A stretch of DNA of 64,000 bases from NCBI RefSeq assembly GCF_014652555.1, contig NZ_BMZA01000001.1, positions 234,147 through 298,146 on the forward strand, read 5' to 3'. Below are positions 45,058-54,082 of this stretch, piece by piece. The stretch comes from Novosphingobium colocasiae. Its GTDB lineage: Bacteria; Pseudomonadota; Alphaproteobacteria; Sphingomonadales; Sphingomonadaceae. Positions within the stretch are counted from its first letter, which is position 1; every line of letters starts with the position of its first letter. The notes under the pieces were generated by a model. That model did no database searches. It worked only from the letters and a program-made list of their open reading frames with translations, and was not told the DNA's origin. The position numbers and the translations under genes were made by a program.

Positions 45058-45443
45058 TGTCGCGCCTCCGAAGTCGGGGTGCGGAACACGAAGCGGCGCG
45101 ACAGGATATAGAAGCACACCGAATAGGCCACCATCGCCGCGCCCTGGCCGATCACGCTTTCGCGAAAGCCGTGGTCGCGCATGATCGACAGCACGGTCAG
45201 GTTGACCAGATAGGACAGGCCGACCACCGCGCCGAAGCGGACGATCTCGGACAGGCGCACCGCGCCGCGCACGCCGAAGGTCCAGCCCCGGTTGAGGGCG
45301 AACGACAGGCACAGCCCCACCGCATAGCCCAGCGCATTGGCCGCATAGTCGCCCGAGCCCAGCCGGATCGCCGCGAAGATCACGCAGGCGCTGGTGGCCG
45401 TGTTGGCGAGGCCGACCAGGCCGAAGCGGACAAGTTGCAGCAT
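45054..45443 (-). CDS. GtrA-family flippase-like protein
   Basis: A 129-residue protein with four membrane helices and the GtrA signature: FGLVGLANTATSACVIF, then LSFALNRGWTFG with the Asn-Arg motif. GtrA proteins are thought to flip undecaprenyl-phosphate-linked glucose to the periplasm. It begins 19 bp after the glycosyltransferase stop. Confidence 0.92.
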   Translation of the reverse strand: MLQLVRFGLVGLANTATSACVIFAAIRLGSGDYAANALGYAVGLCLSFALNRGWTFGVRGAVRLSEIVRFGAVVGLSYLVNLTVLSIMRDHGFRESVIGQGAAMVAYSVCFYILSRRFVFRTPTSEARQ

Positions 45444-45462
45444 CGCGCCGGCTATCCGGTGC

Positions 45463-46461
45463 TCAGTCCCGCGCTGCCGCGGCGGCGGGCGGGGGCGGAG
45501 GCGTGCCCCCGCAGACTTCGCGCACGATGAACAGCGGGCGGCGCTTGTTCTCCAGATAGAGGCGGCCGATGTAATCGCCGAACACGCCCAGGATCAGCAG
45601 TTGCACGCTGCCCATGATCAGCACCACCGCCACCGTGCTGGTCCAGCCGGCCACGGTGCCATGCGCGAAATAGACGCTGATCGCCCAGATCAGCAGGACC
45701 ATGCCGAACACCCCCATCACCATGCCCAGGAGCGATGCCAGCCGCAGCGGCAGCGTGGAAAAGCTGGTGATCGCATCCAGGCCAAGGCGGATCATCTTGT
45801 GCAGCGGATAGCCGGTTTCCCCGGCAAACCGGGCATCGCGCTCGTAAGGGACGGCCACTTGCGCAAAGCCGATCCAGCTCACCATGCCGCGGATGAAGCG
45901 GAAGCGTTCGGGCATCGCGTTAAGCTGGTCGACAACGCGGCGGGTCATCAGCCGGAAGTCGCCGGTATCAAGCGGGATCTCGTGATCGGCCAGCTTGCCC
46001 AGCAGCTTGTAGAACAGGCTGGCGGTGCCGCGCTTGAACACGCTTTCGCCCTTGCGGGCGATGCGCTGGCCATAGGCGACGTCATAGCCTTCCTCGATCC
46101 GGTCGACCATCGCGCCCAGCACTTCGGGCGGGTCCTGCAAGTCGGCATCGATAATCAGCACCAGCTCGCCGCGCGCCATCTGCAGCCCGGCGGTGACGGC
46201 GAGCTGGTGGCCGTGATTGCGCGACAGATCGACGCCGACGATACGCGGATTGGCGGCGGCGAGGCGGCGGATGCCCTCCCACGTCGCATCCTTCGATCCG
46301 TCGTTGACCATGACGATCTCGTAATCGCCGCCGAAGCGGGCGGCGCAGGCGGCGTTCAGCCGCCGGTCGAGCGCATCGAGCCCCAGCGCTTCGTTATAGC
46401 AGGGGACGACCACCGAGAGCTTCGGCGGCGCGTCTGCAGGCGGTGTGGCGTCAGTCCCCAT
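45463..46461 (-). CDS. GtrB-like family 2 glycosyltransferase
   Basis: A 332-residue protein. A GT-A domain has LSVVVPCYNEALGLDAL, VNDGSKDAT and a catalytic DADLQDPPEV. Two C-terminal membrane helices (about 235-290) follow, as in polyprenyl-phosphate glucosyl- or mannosyltransferases. It should charge undecaprenyl phosphate with a sugar for GtrA. The tail is Pro/Ala-rich. Confidence 0.92.
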   Translation of the reverse strand: MGTDATPPADAPPKLSVVVPCYNEALGLDALDRRLNAACAARFGGDYEIVMVNDGSKDATWEGIRRLAAANPRIVGVDLSRNHGHQLAVTAGLQMARGELVLIIDADLQDPPEVLGAMVDRIEEGYDVAYGQRIARKGESVFKRGTASLFYKLLGKLADHEIPLDTGDFRLMTRRVVDQLNAMPERFRFIRGMVSWIGFAQVAVPYERDARFAGETGYPLHKMIRLGLDAITSFSTLPLRLASLLGMVMGVFGMVLLIWAISVYFAHGTVAGWTSTVAVVLIMGSVQLLILGVFGDYIGRLYLENKRRPLFIVREVCGGTPPPPPAAAAARD

Positions 46462-46715
46462 GGCACGGACGCTCTACCGCAGCCGGACGCGCCGCTCCAG
46501 TCCCCCAGCGCCGCGATCCGCGATTTCCCACTGCGGTATTTACCCTGATATGGGGCGCGACCGGCGATCGCCCGATCGAACGCGATGGGCGCAAAGTTTC
46601 CATATCGGGCGCGTTTCACGCACCTGTCACACGCGCCCCGCATAGCTGCCCTTGCCATGATCGTGCGATTTGCCCGCCCTGCCGATAGACCCGTGCCGCC
46701 GCTGCGGGCGCGCGG

Positions 46716-47570
46716 GTGGTGAGCGGGGAGCAGGACGCGGTGGCCGGGCTGCGGCTCGTCATCCTTGCCGGCAACGGCGGCAAGGCGCAGGGGCGGCTGG
46801 CCCAGCGGTTCGCGGTCAGCCATGCCTGCCTGGCCCCGCTGGCCGGTCGTTCGCTGATCGGGCATGTCCTGCACGTCGCGGCATCGCACCCGCGCGTCGT
46901 CAGCCTTGCGGTATCGATCGAGCGCGCGGCGTTCGAGGCGATCTATGACGAACTGACCCACCTGCCGGGGCGTGGCACCGTGCAACTGGTCGAAGCGCGC
47001 GATAACCTTGCCGATAGCGTGCGCGATGCGGTGCGCGGCTGGAACGGGCCGGTGATCGTCACCACCGCCGATACGCCGCTGCTGACCGCCGCGTCGATCG
47101 ATGCGGTGGCACAGGCGCTGACCACCGCCGATGCGGTGGCCGCGCTGGTCCGGCGCAAGGCGGTGGACGCGGTGCACCCGCGCGCATCCGGGCCCGGTCA
47201 CATCCTGGCCGATGGGGCGTTCGTTCCGTGCAATCTCTATGGCCTGACGGGACCGGCGGGGCTGCGTGCTGTAGACCTGTTCCGGCGCGGCCCGCTCGGC
47301 CGCAGCGCGCTTGCCCGGGTGCGGGCGCTGGGCCTGCTCAACCTCGTCCTGGCGCGCGCCGGGCTGCTCGATGTGCAGGCGCTGACCGACCGGCTGGCCG
47401 CGCGATTGGGCGCGCGGCTGCGCGCGGTGATCCTGGACGACGGGACACAGGCCATCGATGTCCATGACGATCGTTCTTATGCCATCGCCGGAGACTGCCT
47501 GGCGGCCCGCAGTGCAGCGCCGGTGATCGCTATCTCAGTCGCGGTCCCTCTGCGTAGGGCCGTCGGCTAA
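46716..47570 (+). CDS. MobA-like nucleotidyltransferase-fold protein
   Basis: A 284-residue protein with an NTP-transferase-like N-terminus (LRLVILAGNGGK), SLIGHVLHVAASHP and IVTTADTPLLTAASI, which carries the metal-binding Asp. The usual catalytic Lys in the 'HKxLxPxxG' segment is replaced: the text reads SHACLAPLAGRSLI. Substrate unknown. Tandem GTG codons at 46716 and 46719 are possible starts; a third at 46740 has GGGGAG upstream and would drop eight residues. Confidence 0.75.
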   Translation: MVSGEQDAVAGLRLVILAGNGGKAQGRLAQRFAVSHACLAPLAGRSLIGHVLHVAASHPRVVSLAVSIERAAFEAIYDELTHLPGRGTVQLVEARDNLADSVRDAVRGWNGPVIVTTADTPLLTAASIDAVAQALTTADAVAALVRRKAVDAVHPRASGPGHILADGAFVPCNLYGLTGPAGLRAVDLFRRGPLGRSALARVRALGLLNLVLARAGLLDVQALTDRLAARLGARLRAVILDDGTQAIDVHDDRSYAIAGDCLAARSAAPVIAISVAVPLRRAVG

Positions 47571-47591
47571 ACGCGGCCCCGACGGCGCGCT

Positions 47592-48596
47592 TCAGCTCCC
47601 GCGCAGTTCCGTCAGCCGCCGTTCCCACGCCAGTGCGTGGCTGACGATGGTGGGCAGATCGGCGTGCTTGGGCACCCACGGCAGGGTGGTTTTGATCCGC
47701 TGGTTGTCCGAGATCAGCGAATCCGGATCGCCGGCGCGACGCCCTTCCAGGCGGCGGTCGATGGTCTGGTTCGTCACCCGGTCCACCGCGTCGAGCACTT
47801 CGAGCACCGAAAACCCGCGCCCGTAGCCGCAGTTCATCGTCAGCGAGCGGGCGGGATCGGCGATCAGCGCTTCGAGCGCCAGAACATGGGCATCGGCCAG
47901 ATCGGAGACGTGGATGTAATCACGCACGCCGGTGCCGTCGGGCGTGTCGAAATCGGTGCCGAACACCGCAACGTGATCGCGCTTGCCCAGCGCTGCCTCG
48001 ACCGCGACCTTGATGAGGTGGGTGGCCCCGGCCGTCGACTGGCCGGTGCGCGCCTGCGGATCGGCCCCGGCCACGTTGAAGTAGCGCAGCGCGCAGAAGT
48101 TGAGCGGGTGCGCGGCGCTGACATCGCGCAGCATGATCTCGGTCATCAGCTTGGACATGCCGTAGGGGTTGATCGGCCGTTGCGGGCAGTCCTCTGCCAC
48201 CGGCGAAACCTCGGGCACGCCATAAGTCGCGGCGGTGGAACTGAAGATGAAGTGGCGCACCCCGGCCTTGACCGCCGCGTCGATCAGCGCGCGGCTCTTG
48301 GCGGTGTTGTTGTGATAGTACTTCAGCGGGTTCTCGACCGATTCCGGCACGATGATCGACCCGGCGAAATGCATGACCGCGCCGGTGCCCTGTTCGGCGA
48401 AAATCCGGGCGAGCAGCGCGCCATCCTCGATATCGCCTTCGTAAAGCGGCACGTCGTCCGGCACGGCAAAGCGGAAGCCGGTCGTCAGGTTGTCGATCAC
48501 CGCCACCGGCCAGCCGGCGTCCCTAAGCGCCAGCACCGCATGGCTGCCGATATAGCCGGCACCGCCGGTGACGAGGACAGAGGGCTTCGAGGTCAT
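47592..48596 (-). CDS. galE: UDP-glucose 4-epimerase
   Basis: A 334-residue SDR enzyme: NAD motif [15 protein letters not shown] at the start, catalytic NPYGMSK (Tyr-x-x-x-Lys), [16 protein letters not shown], and a substrate part with [11 protein letters not shown]. It interconverts UDP-glucose and UDP-galactose for surface polysaccharide. It lies convergent to the MobA-like gene, 21 bp apart. Confidence 0.95.
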   Translation of the reverse strand: MTSKPSVLVTGGAGYIGSHAVLALRDAGWPVAVIDNLTTGFRFAVPDDVPLYEGDIEDGALLARIFAEQGTGAVMHFAGSIIVPESVENPLKYYHNNTAKSRALIDAAVKAGVRHFIFSSTAATYGVPEVSPVAEDCPQRPINPYGMSKLMTEIMLRDVSAAHPLNFCALRYFNVAGADPQARTGQSTAGATHLIKVAVEAALGKRDHVAVFGTDFDTPDGTGVRDYIHVSDLADAHVLALEALIADPARSLTMNCGYGRGFSVLEVLDAVDRVTNQTIDRRLEGRRAGDPDSLISDNQRIKTTLPWVPKHADLPTIVSHALAWERRLTELRGS

Positions 48597-48727
48597 GTGC
48601 GCGCGTCTCATTTCGTTGGATTGCGAGGCGTGGGGCCGGGATATGGCCCTTGCTGCATTGCGTCAATCGCGCAACCGTGCAATCGGCCTTGCTGCTGGTA
48701 ACCGGCCGGCGGACTGAAGGGGTGGCG

Positions 48728-49351
48728 ATGATCATAGCTGTCGATGGGCCTACTGCCTCGGGCAAGGGCACGATCGCACGGGGGTTGGCTGCGCGCTATG
48801 GAGTGCCGCACCTCGATACCGGGCTGCTCTATCGCGCGGTCGGGTTCGCCTGCGCCGCGCGCGGGCTCGATCCGGACGATCCGGCGCAAGCGGTGCAGGC
48901 CTGCGACTTCGCCGACAGCCTGCTGGCCGATCCCGAACTGCGCTCTGAAGCCAGCGGCGGGCTGGCCAGCCGGGTTTCGATCCATCCCGGCGTGCGGCGT
49001 GCGCTGTTCGATCGCCAGCGCGCCTTTGCCGGCCAGCCCGGCGGTGCGGTGCTGGACGGGCGCGATATCGGCACGGTGATCGCGCCGGAGGCCGATGTGA
49101 AGCTGTTCGTGATCGCCTCGGTCGATGCCCGCGCGGCGCGGCGGCACCGCGAGATGCTGGGGCAGGGGCGGCAAGCGGCGCTGGCGGATATCGCCGCCGA
49201 TCTCGCCGCGCGCGATGCCCGCGATACCGGGCGCAAGGACGCGCCGCTGGTGGCGGCGGCCGATGCGGTGGTGCTCGATACCTCGGCGCTGGGCCCGGAC
49301 GAGGCGATTGCCGCTGCCGTCGCCATCGTCGAGGCGAAGCGGGCGGGTTGA
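48728..49351 (+). CDS. cmk: Cytidylate kinase
   Basis: A 207-residue P-loop kinase phosphorylating CMP/dCMP. It has Walker [53 protein letters not shown] and a basic lid ([10 protein letters not shown]). AAGGGG lies upstream of the ATG. The common partner rpsA is not downstream. Confidence 0.95.
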   Translation: MIIAVDGPTASGKGTIARGLAARYGVPHLDTGLLYRAVGFACAARGLDPDDPAQAVQACDFADSLLADPELRSEASGGLASRVSIHPGVRRALFDRQRAFAGQPGGAVLDGRDIGTVIAPEADVKLFVIASVDARAARRHREMLGQGRQAALADIAADLAARDARDTGRKDAPLVAAADAVVLDTSALGPDEAIAAAVAIVEAKRAG

Positions 49352-49355
49352 TCGG

Positions 49356-50369
49356 TCAGGTCTGCGGCCCTTTCGCCAGCCCCCGGGAGGGCGGGCAGGG
49401 GCCGGTGAGCGACCGCGCCTGCATGTTGGCGATGCGGGCCTTCCATCCCCGGTGCTCGGGGACCGCCAGAAAGCCGAACACGTCGGTCTTGCGGAACCGC
49501 CGCCAGATATCGAGCCCGCGCTCGACATCATAGCCGGCGCAGCGGGCCAGCGCGGCCCCCAGCACATCGGCCCGGTCTTCCATGGCGCGCCGCCGGTTCA
49601 GCCCGCCGGCGTCGCCATCGGCGTTGACCACGTGGGCCAGTTCGTGCCCGGCAACCACCGCGATCTCGTCATCGCTGCGGGCAAAGTCGATCAGGCGGCT
49701 GCCGAGGGCGACGTTGATGCCGTCGCTGAACCCGTTCATCCCCGCCTCCGGCTTGACGAGGAACCGCGCCGCGCAGGACTGCACCGGATCGATCGTGACC
49801 GGTACCTGCGCCCCATCGCGCTCCAGCACCAGCGCGATCCGGCGGCCTTGCGGCGTCGCCGCCAGCCGGTCCTCGATCTGGTCGGCCAGCAGGGCGGGCT
49901 GGGGCGAGGCTGCGGCCATGGCCGCGCTGGTGACGCCGTCTATCGCCAGGATCGCATCGCCCGCGCGCACGCCGGCCGCCTGTGCCGGGCTGCCGGGGGC
50001 GACTGCCGCCACTTGCGGCGCGCCGCCCATCGCCAGCTCGGCGGCAACGAGGGCGCGGCTCGCTTGCGGATAGGCCTCGATGTAGTCGACCGTGATGCCC
50101 GTGGCCGACGCCTGGCGCGGGCACAGCGGGCTTGCCGCAGCGTTGAGCCGATAGCCGACTTCGGTCAGCCGGACGATCTGCCCGCGCAGGGCCTTGGGCC
50201 AGGATAGCGGTGGTGCCTCACCGGAACTGGCGGGGGCGGGAATGAGGGAGATCGCAACGGCAGCGGCAAGCAGGGTGCCGGTGCGCGTCAGGGTGCGGAC
50301 AGCTTTAGCCGCAGCCGAAATGATACAGGATCTCGCTGCTGAGCGGTTCCTTGAAGCGGAGCGAGACAT
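49356..50369 (-). CDS. M48-family metalloprotease with PDZ domain
   Basis: About 337 residues. A signal-peptide-like stretch (TGTLLAAAVAISLIPAPASSG) precedes a PDZ-like domain (VAAVAPGSPAQAAGVRAGDAILAIDG). The zinc site HELAH is within VVAGHELAHVVNADGDAGG, with a downstream Glu in RRAMEDRADVLG. It should be an envelope protease. The start is uncertain: the only in-frame ATG with sensible length is 50369, inside the upstream PilZ gene and without a ribosome site. No ATG, GTG or TTG lies between the PilZ stop and the signal peptide. Confidence 0.75.
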   Translation of the reverse strand: MSRSASRNRSAARSCIISAAAKAVRTLTRTGTLLAAAVAISLIPAPASSGEAPPLSWPKALRGQIVRLTEVGYRLNAAASPLCPRQASATGITVDYIEAYPQASRALVAAELAMGGAPQVAAVAPGSPAQAAGVRAGDAILAIDGVTSAAMAAASPQPALLADQIEDRLAATPQGRRIALVLERDGAQVPVTIDPVQSCAARFLVKPEAGMNGFSDGINVALGSRLIDFARSDDEIAVVAGHELAHVVNADGDAGGLNRRRAMEDRADVLGAALARCAGYDVERGLDIWRRFRKTDVFGFLAVPEHRGWKARIANMQARSLTGPCPPSRGLAKGPQT

Positions 50370-50559
50370 GCTCGCGATCGCGGCGGACGGCGGTCGCCTC
50401 GATCGGGCCGACGGCTCCGATCCACAGGGCCACATCGCCTTCGATCGGGCTGGATGCCGCGACGGTGCGGAGTTCGCAACCGGCACCGGCAAGCTCGGAA
50501 ATCCGAACCTGGGCCGAATCGCGATCCGCGACACAATCACCATAAAGAACCTTGGCCAT
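50305..50559 (-). CDS. PilZ-domain protein
   Basis: An 84-residue protein with a short PilZ-like barrel: RISELAGAGCELRTV, EGDVALWIGAVGPIEATAVRRDREHVSLRFKEPLSSEILYHF. The N-terminal RxxxR c-di-GMP motif is not obvious, so nucleotide binding is uncertain. It overlaps the M48 gene frame and may be coupled to it. The start at 50559 (MAKVLYG) lacks a strong ribosome site. Confidence 0.7.
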   Translation of the reverse strand: MAKVLYGDCVADRDSAQVRISELAGAGCELRTVAASSPIEGDVALWIGAVGPIEATAVRRDREHVSLRFKEPLSSEILYHFGCG

Positions 50560-50691
50560 GCCGTAACGTATGCCCGGTTTCCCGAGCCCTTTCTCTATTT
50601 TGTTAGGGCACTTGACCAAAATCGGCCAGCACCTCTGGTCATCCAGTCCCTTAGCCTTCTTAAAGGTCACTACGGCGGCACACCAGCGACA

Positions 50692-50715
50692 CTTAGGTGA
50701 CTTTTATCACCTAAG
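50692..50715. promoter_or_regulatory. 9-bp-arm palindrome between otsA and the PilZ gene
   Basis: CTTAGGTGA and TCACCTAAG flank a CTTTTA spacer, 133 bp upstream of the PilZ start and 38 bp downstream of the otsA stop. There is no U tract, so an operator is more likely than a terminator; the regulator is unknown. Confidence 0.45.
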
Positions 50716-50753
50716 CCATTAATAATCGATTGCGGAGCTTTCCAGATGGCCCG

Positions 50754-52190
50754 TCAGGCGGCCCTTACAGAGGCGGAAGCGGCCTGTTCTTCGGCATTGC
50801 GCCCGCCATTATTGCCCTTGCCCTCCAACGCCGAGACGAAGGCGTTGCGCCAGTGGATGACGTCGAAATCGCGGACCGAGGCGAGTAGTTTGGCATGCCG
50901 GCGCTGTCGTTCGGCCAGCGGCATGTCGAGCGCGCGGCGGATCGCCTCGCTGACGTGTTCGACGGAGTGGGGATTGACCAGCAACGCATCGGTAAGCTGG
51001 AGAGCAGCACCCGCGAACTGCGACAGGATCAGCACGCCGGGGTCCTCGGGGTCCTGCGCCGCGACGAATTCCTTGGCGACAAGGTTCATGCCGTCGCGCA
51101 GCGGCGTCACCAGACCGATGTTGGCAGCGCGGTAGAAGCCCGCGAGTTGCGCGCGCGGATAGCCGCGGTTGACGTAGCGGATCGGCACGAAGGCCACATC
51201 GGCATGCGCGCCGTTGATATGGCCGGTCTTGCGTTCAAGGTCCTCGCGGATTTGCTGATAGCTGGCCACATCGCCCCGGCTCGGGGGGGCGATCTGGAGC
51301 AACACGACCGCCCCGGCTTCGGCCGGGTGATCGGTCAGGAAACGGCCGAAGCTCTGGAAGCGTTCGCCCAGCCCCTTGGAATAGTCCAGCCGATCGACCC
51401 CGATCAGCAGCTTGCGCCCGCGCACGCTCGACTTGAGGCGATCATGCGCCTCCTGGGCTTCCTCGCTGGCGGCGGCTTCGGTGAATTCGGCATGGTCGAT
51501 CCCGATCGGGAACGCGCGGGCAACGACGCGGCGACCCTGATAGCTGATCGAATTGTCGAGGTTGACCTTCAGCCCCAGCTCCTTCTGTACATAGTGCAGG
51601 AAGCTTTCGAGCCATTCGGTGGTCTGGAAGCCGATCACGTCGTATTCGAGCATCGAGGTGACGAGCTTCTCGTGGAACGGCAGCGATACCAGCAGTCGGG
51701 TGGGCGGCCACGGTGTGTGCAGGAACAGGCCCATGCGGTTGTTCACGCCCTTCGCGCGCAGCATCGAACCCAGCGGCAGCAGGTGGTAATCGTGGACCCA
51801 GACCAGATCGTCCGGCTCTATCAGGGGATGGACACTATCGGCAAAGCGGCGGTTGACCCGTTCATACCCCTCGCCGAAATCGCGGTTGTATTCGGTCAGG
51901 TCGATGCGGAAATGGAACAGCGGCCACAGCGTGCGGTTGGCGTAGCCGTTATAGTATTCGTCAATGTCCTGCGGTTCCAGGTCGATCGTTGCGGTGGTCA
52001 CGTCGTCGTTGCGCTGCATGTCGAGGTGGCCGGTGAACTCCTGCGTTTCCTGCCCCGACCAGCCGAACCAGATGCCGCGATGTTCCCGCAGCGCCGAATT
52101 GAGCGCGACCGCGAGCCCGCCCTGTGCCCCAGCCGCGCCCGCTGCCTTCGGCACGGAGACGCGGTTGGAAATCACGATCAGTCGGCTCAT
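50754..52190 (-). CDS. otsA: Trehalose-6-phosphate synthase
   Basis: A 478-residue GT20 enzyme: N-terminal [12 protein letters not shown], glucose-6-phosphate site [18 protein letters not shown]-glucose site [11 protein letters not shown] with its catalytic Arg/Lys, and [10 protein letters not shown]. It joins UDP-glucose and glucose-6-phosphate. Last of the otsB-GH15-otsA operon, 47 bp after the GH15 gene. The C-terminal 25 residues are Ala/Asn-rich. Confidence 0.96.
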   Translation of the reverse strand: MSRLIVISNRVSVPKAAGAAGAQGGLAVALNSALREHRGIWFGWSGQETQEFTGHLDMQRNDDVTTATIDLEPQDIDEYYNGYANRTLWPLFHFRIDLTEYNRDFGEGYERVNRRFADSVHPLIEPDDLVWVHDYHLLPLGSMLRAKGVNNRMGLFLHTPWPPTRLLVSLPFHEKLVTSMLEYDVIGFQTTEWLESFLHYVQKELGLKVNLDNSISYQGRRVVARAFPIGIDHAEFTEAAASEEAQEAHDRLKSSVRGRKLLIGVDRLDYSKGLGERFQSFGRFLTDHPAEAGAVVLLQIAPPSRGDVASYQQIREDLERKTGHINGAHADVAFVPIRYVNRGYPRAQLAGFYRAANIGLVTPLRDGMNLVAKEFVAAQDPEDPGVLILSQFAGAALQLTDALLVNPHSVEHVSEAIRRALDMPLAERQRRHAKLLASVRDFDVIHWRNAFVSALEGKGNNGGRNAEEQAASASVRAA

Positions 52191-52237
52191 GCGATAATCC
52201 CCCGGGCAACTGCCGGCCAGCGCGCGGGAGGCCGCGC

Positions 52238-54082
52238 TCAGCGCCAGTCCCGCCACGACCGGGACAGTTGCCCGGCGCAGTTGATGATACCAACAAGCGA
52301 ATAGGTCTGCGGAAAGTTCCCCCACAGCTCGCCGGTCTCGAAGTCCATGTCCTCGGAAAGCAGGCCGGAAGCGGTGCGATGTGTCAGCATCGCGGTGAAC
52401 AGCGCCCGCGCCTCGTCGTCCTTGCCGCTGCGGTGCAGTGCCTCGATCAGCCAGAAAGTGCAGATGTTGAACGCGGTCTCGGGCAGGCCGAAATCGTCCT
52501 CGCTGTCATACCGCAGCATGTGTTCGCCGCGCCGCAAGCCCTTTTGGACCGCGTGCAGCGTGGCCTGGAAGCGGGGATCGTCAGGGGCCACGAACCGCAG
52601 TTCCACCATCTGCAGCAGGCTGGCGTCGAGCAGGCTGGTGTTGAAGGCGGCGGCAAAATGGCCCTTGGCACCGAAATCCTCGAACGCCGGTTCTTCAACC
52701 GCGTGCCACGCCTGCGTCTCGATCTCGGCCCGGATGGCCTGCGCGCGTTCGGCCCAGACCTGCCGGCGCTCTTCAAGCCCCAGGTGTTCGGCGGCATTGG
52801 CCAGCCGGTCGCACGCGGCCCAGCTCATCACCGCCGAATAGGTGTGCACCGCGGTGCGGGTGCGCAGTTCCCACAGGCCGGCATCGGGATCGGCATGGGT
52901 CTTCCATGCCATTTCGCCGACCTGCTCCAGGCTGGCGAAATCGTCCTTGTTCGCCATGCGCAGCAGCCGCTGGTCGCTGAACGCCTGGATCGAGGGGAGG
53001 ACGATCTGGCCGTAGCAGTCGTTCTGGATCTGGTAATAGGCGGCATTGCCGATGCGCACCGGCCCCATCCCGCGATAACCGGGCAGGTTCGCCGCCTCCC
53101 ACTCGATGATCTCGCGCGCGCCGCTGACCGCGTAAAGCGGCTGGATCGCCCCGCCTTCGGCATCGTCGACGATGTTGCGCAGGTAGCCCAGGTACTTTTC
53201 CAGCACGTCCAGCGCCCCCAGATGGTTGAGCGCCTGGACGGTGTAATAGGCATCGCGGATCCAGCAGTAGCGATAATCCCAGTTGCGCTGCGAATTGGGG
53301 GCTTCGGGGATCGAGGTGGTGAGCGCGGCGACGATCGCGCCGGTCTCCTCATGCTGGCACAGCTTGAGCGTGATCGCGGCGCGGATCACCGCGTCCTGCC
53401 ATTCGAGCGGGGTGGCAAGGCCCCGCACCCAGTGCGCCCAGTAGCTGCGCGTCTGCTGGTGCATCCGGCCCAGTTCATGCTCGACATTGCCGTCGAACGC
53501 CTCATCCGGGCCGAGGAAGAAGTGCAGCGGCCGCTCAAGCCGGAACCAGCGCTCGTCCAGCACATAGCCCACCGGTGCGTCGGTCGTCAGCCGCAGGGTG
53601 TTGCGTTCGACCAGATAGCGGATGTGGTTGGAGCCGCGGGTAAACGGAGCCAGTTCCGCGCCGAACCCGCTCATCGGCGTCAGCACGCAGCGGATGCGCG
53701 GCGATCCCGACACCGGCCGCACGATCCGCGCGAAGGCCACCGGGCGGTACATGCGCCCGGCGCGTTCGAAGCGCGGGCAGAAATCGATAACGTCCACCGC
53801 GCCGCCGTCGCGGTCGGTCAGCCGGGTGACCAGCACCGGGGTGTTGCGGATATAGCCTTGGCTGACCGATACCTGATGCTCCAGCTCGAAGCGCCAGGTC
53901 CCGGCGTCCTGCCCGTCCGCTCCGCGCAGCAGAGCGCAGAACGTCGGATCGCCGTCCACGCGCGGGACGCAGCCCCAGACGAGCGCGCCGCTGGTGTCGA
54001 TGAGGCCCGATACCTGGCAATTACCGATCGGCCACAGTTCCAGCGTGGTTTCCTGCCGCGCGGCGGGGGTTGAACCGGTCAA
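52238..54082 (-). CDS. Glycoside hydrolase family 15 protein (glucoamylase/trehalase-like)
   Basis: A 614-residue protein with an N-terminal beta-sandwich domain (LELWPIGNCQVSGLIDTSGALVWGC) and an (alpha/alpha)6 barrel. The barrel shows NWDYRYCWIRDAYYTVQAL, a mid-region Trp-Glu-x-Arg and a C-terminal GELWGNFPQTYSLVGIIN, the GH15 layout of glucodextranase-like and trehalase enzymes. The TTG start at 54082 overlaps the otsB stop and has AAGGAGG 7 nt upstream, a very strong site. Its place inside the trehalose operon suggests a trehalose or maltooligosaccharide substrate. Confidence 0.93.
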   Translation of the reverse strand: MTGSTPAARQETTLELWPIGNCQVSGLIDTSGALVWGCVPRVDGDPTFCALLRGADGQDAGTWRFELEHQVSVSQGYIRNTPVLVTRLTDRDGGAVDVIDFCPRFERAGRMYRPVAFARIVRPVSGSPRIRCVLTPMSGFGAELAPFTRGSNHIRYLVERNTLRLTTDAPVGYVLDERWFRLERPLHFFLGPDEAFDGNVEHELGRMHQQTRSYWAHWVRGLATPLEWQDAVIRAAITLKLCQHEETGAIVAALTTSIPEAPNSQRNWDYRYCWIRDAYYTVQALNHLGALDVLEKYLGYLRNIVDDAEGGAIQPLYAVSGAREIIEWEAANLPGYRGMGPVRIGNAAYYQIQNDCYGQIVLPSIQAFSDQRLLRMANKDDFASLEQVGEMAWKTHADPDAGLWELRTRTAVHTYSAVMSWAACDRLANAAEHLGLEERRQVWAERAQAIRAEIETQAWHAVEEPAFEDFGAKGHFAAAFNTSLLDASLLQMVELRFVAPDDPRFQATLHAVQKGLRRGEHMLRYDSEDDFGLPETAFNICTFWLIEALHRSGKDDEARALFTAMLTHRTASGLLSEDMDFETGELWGNFPQTYSLVGIINCAGQLSRSWRDWR

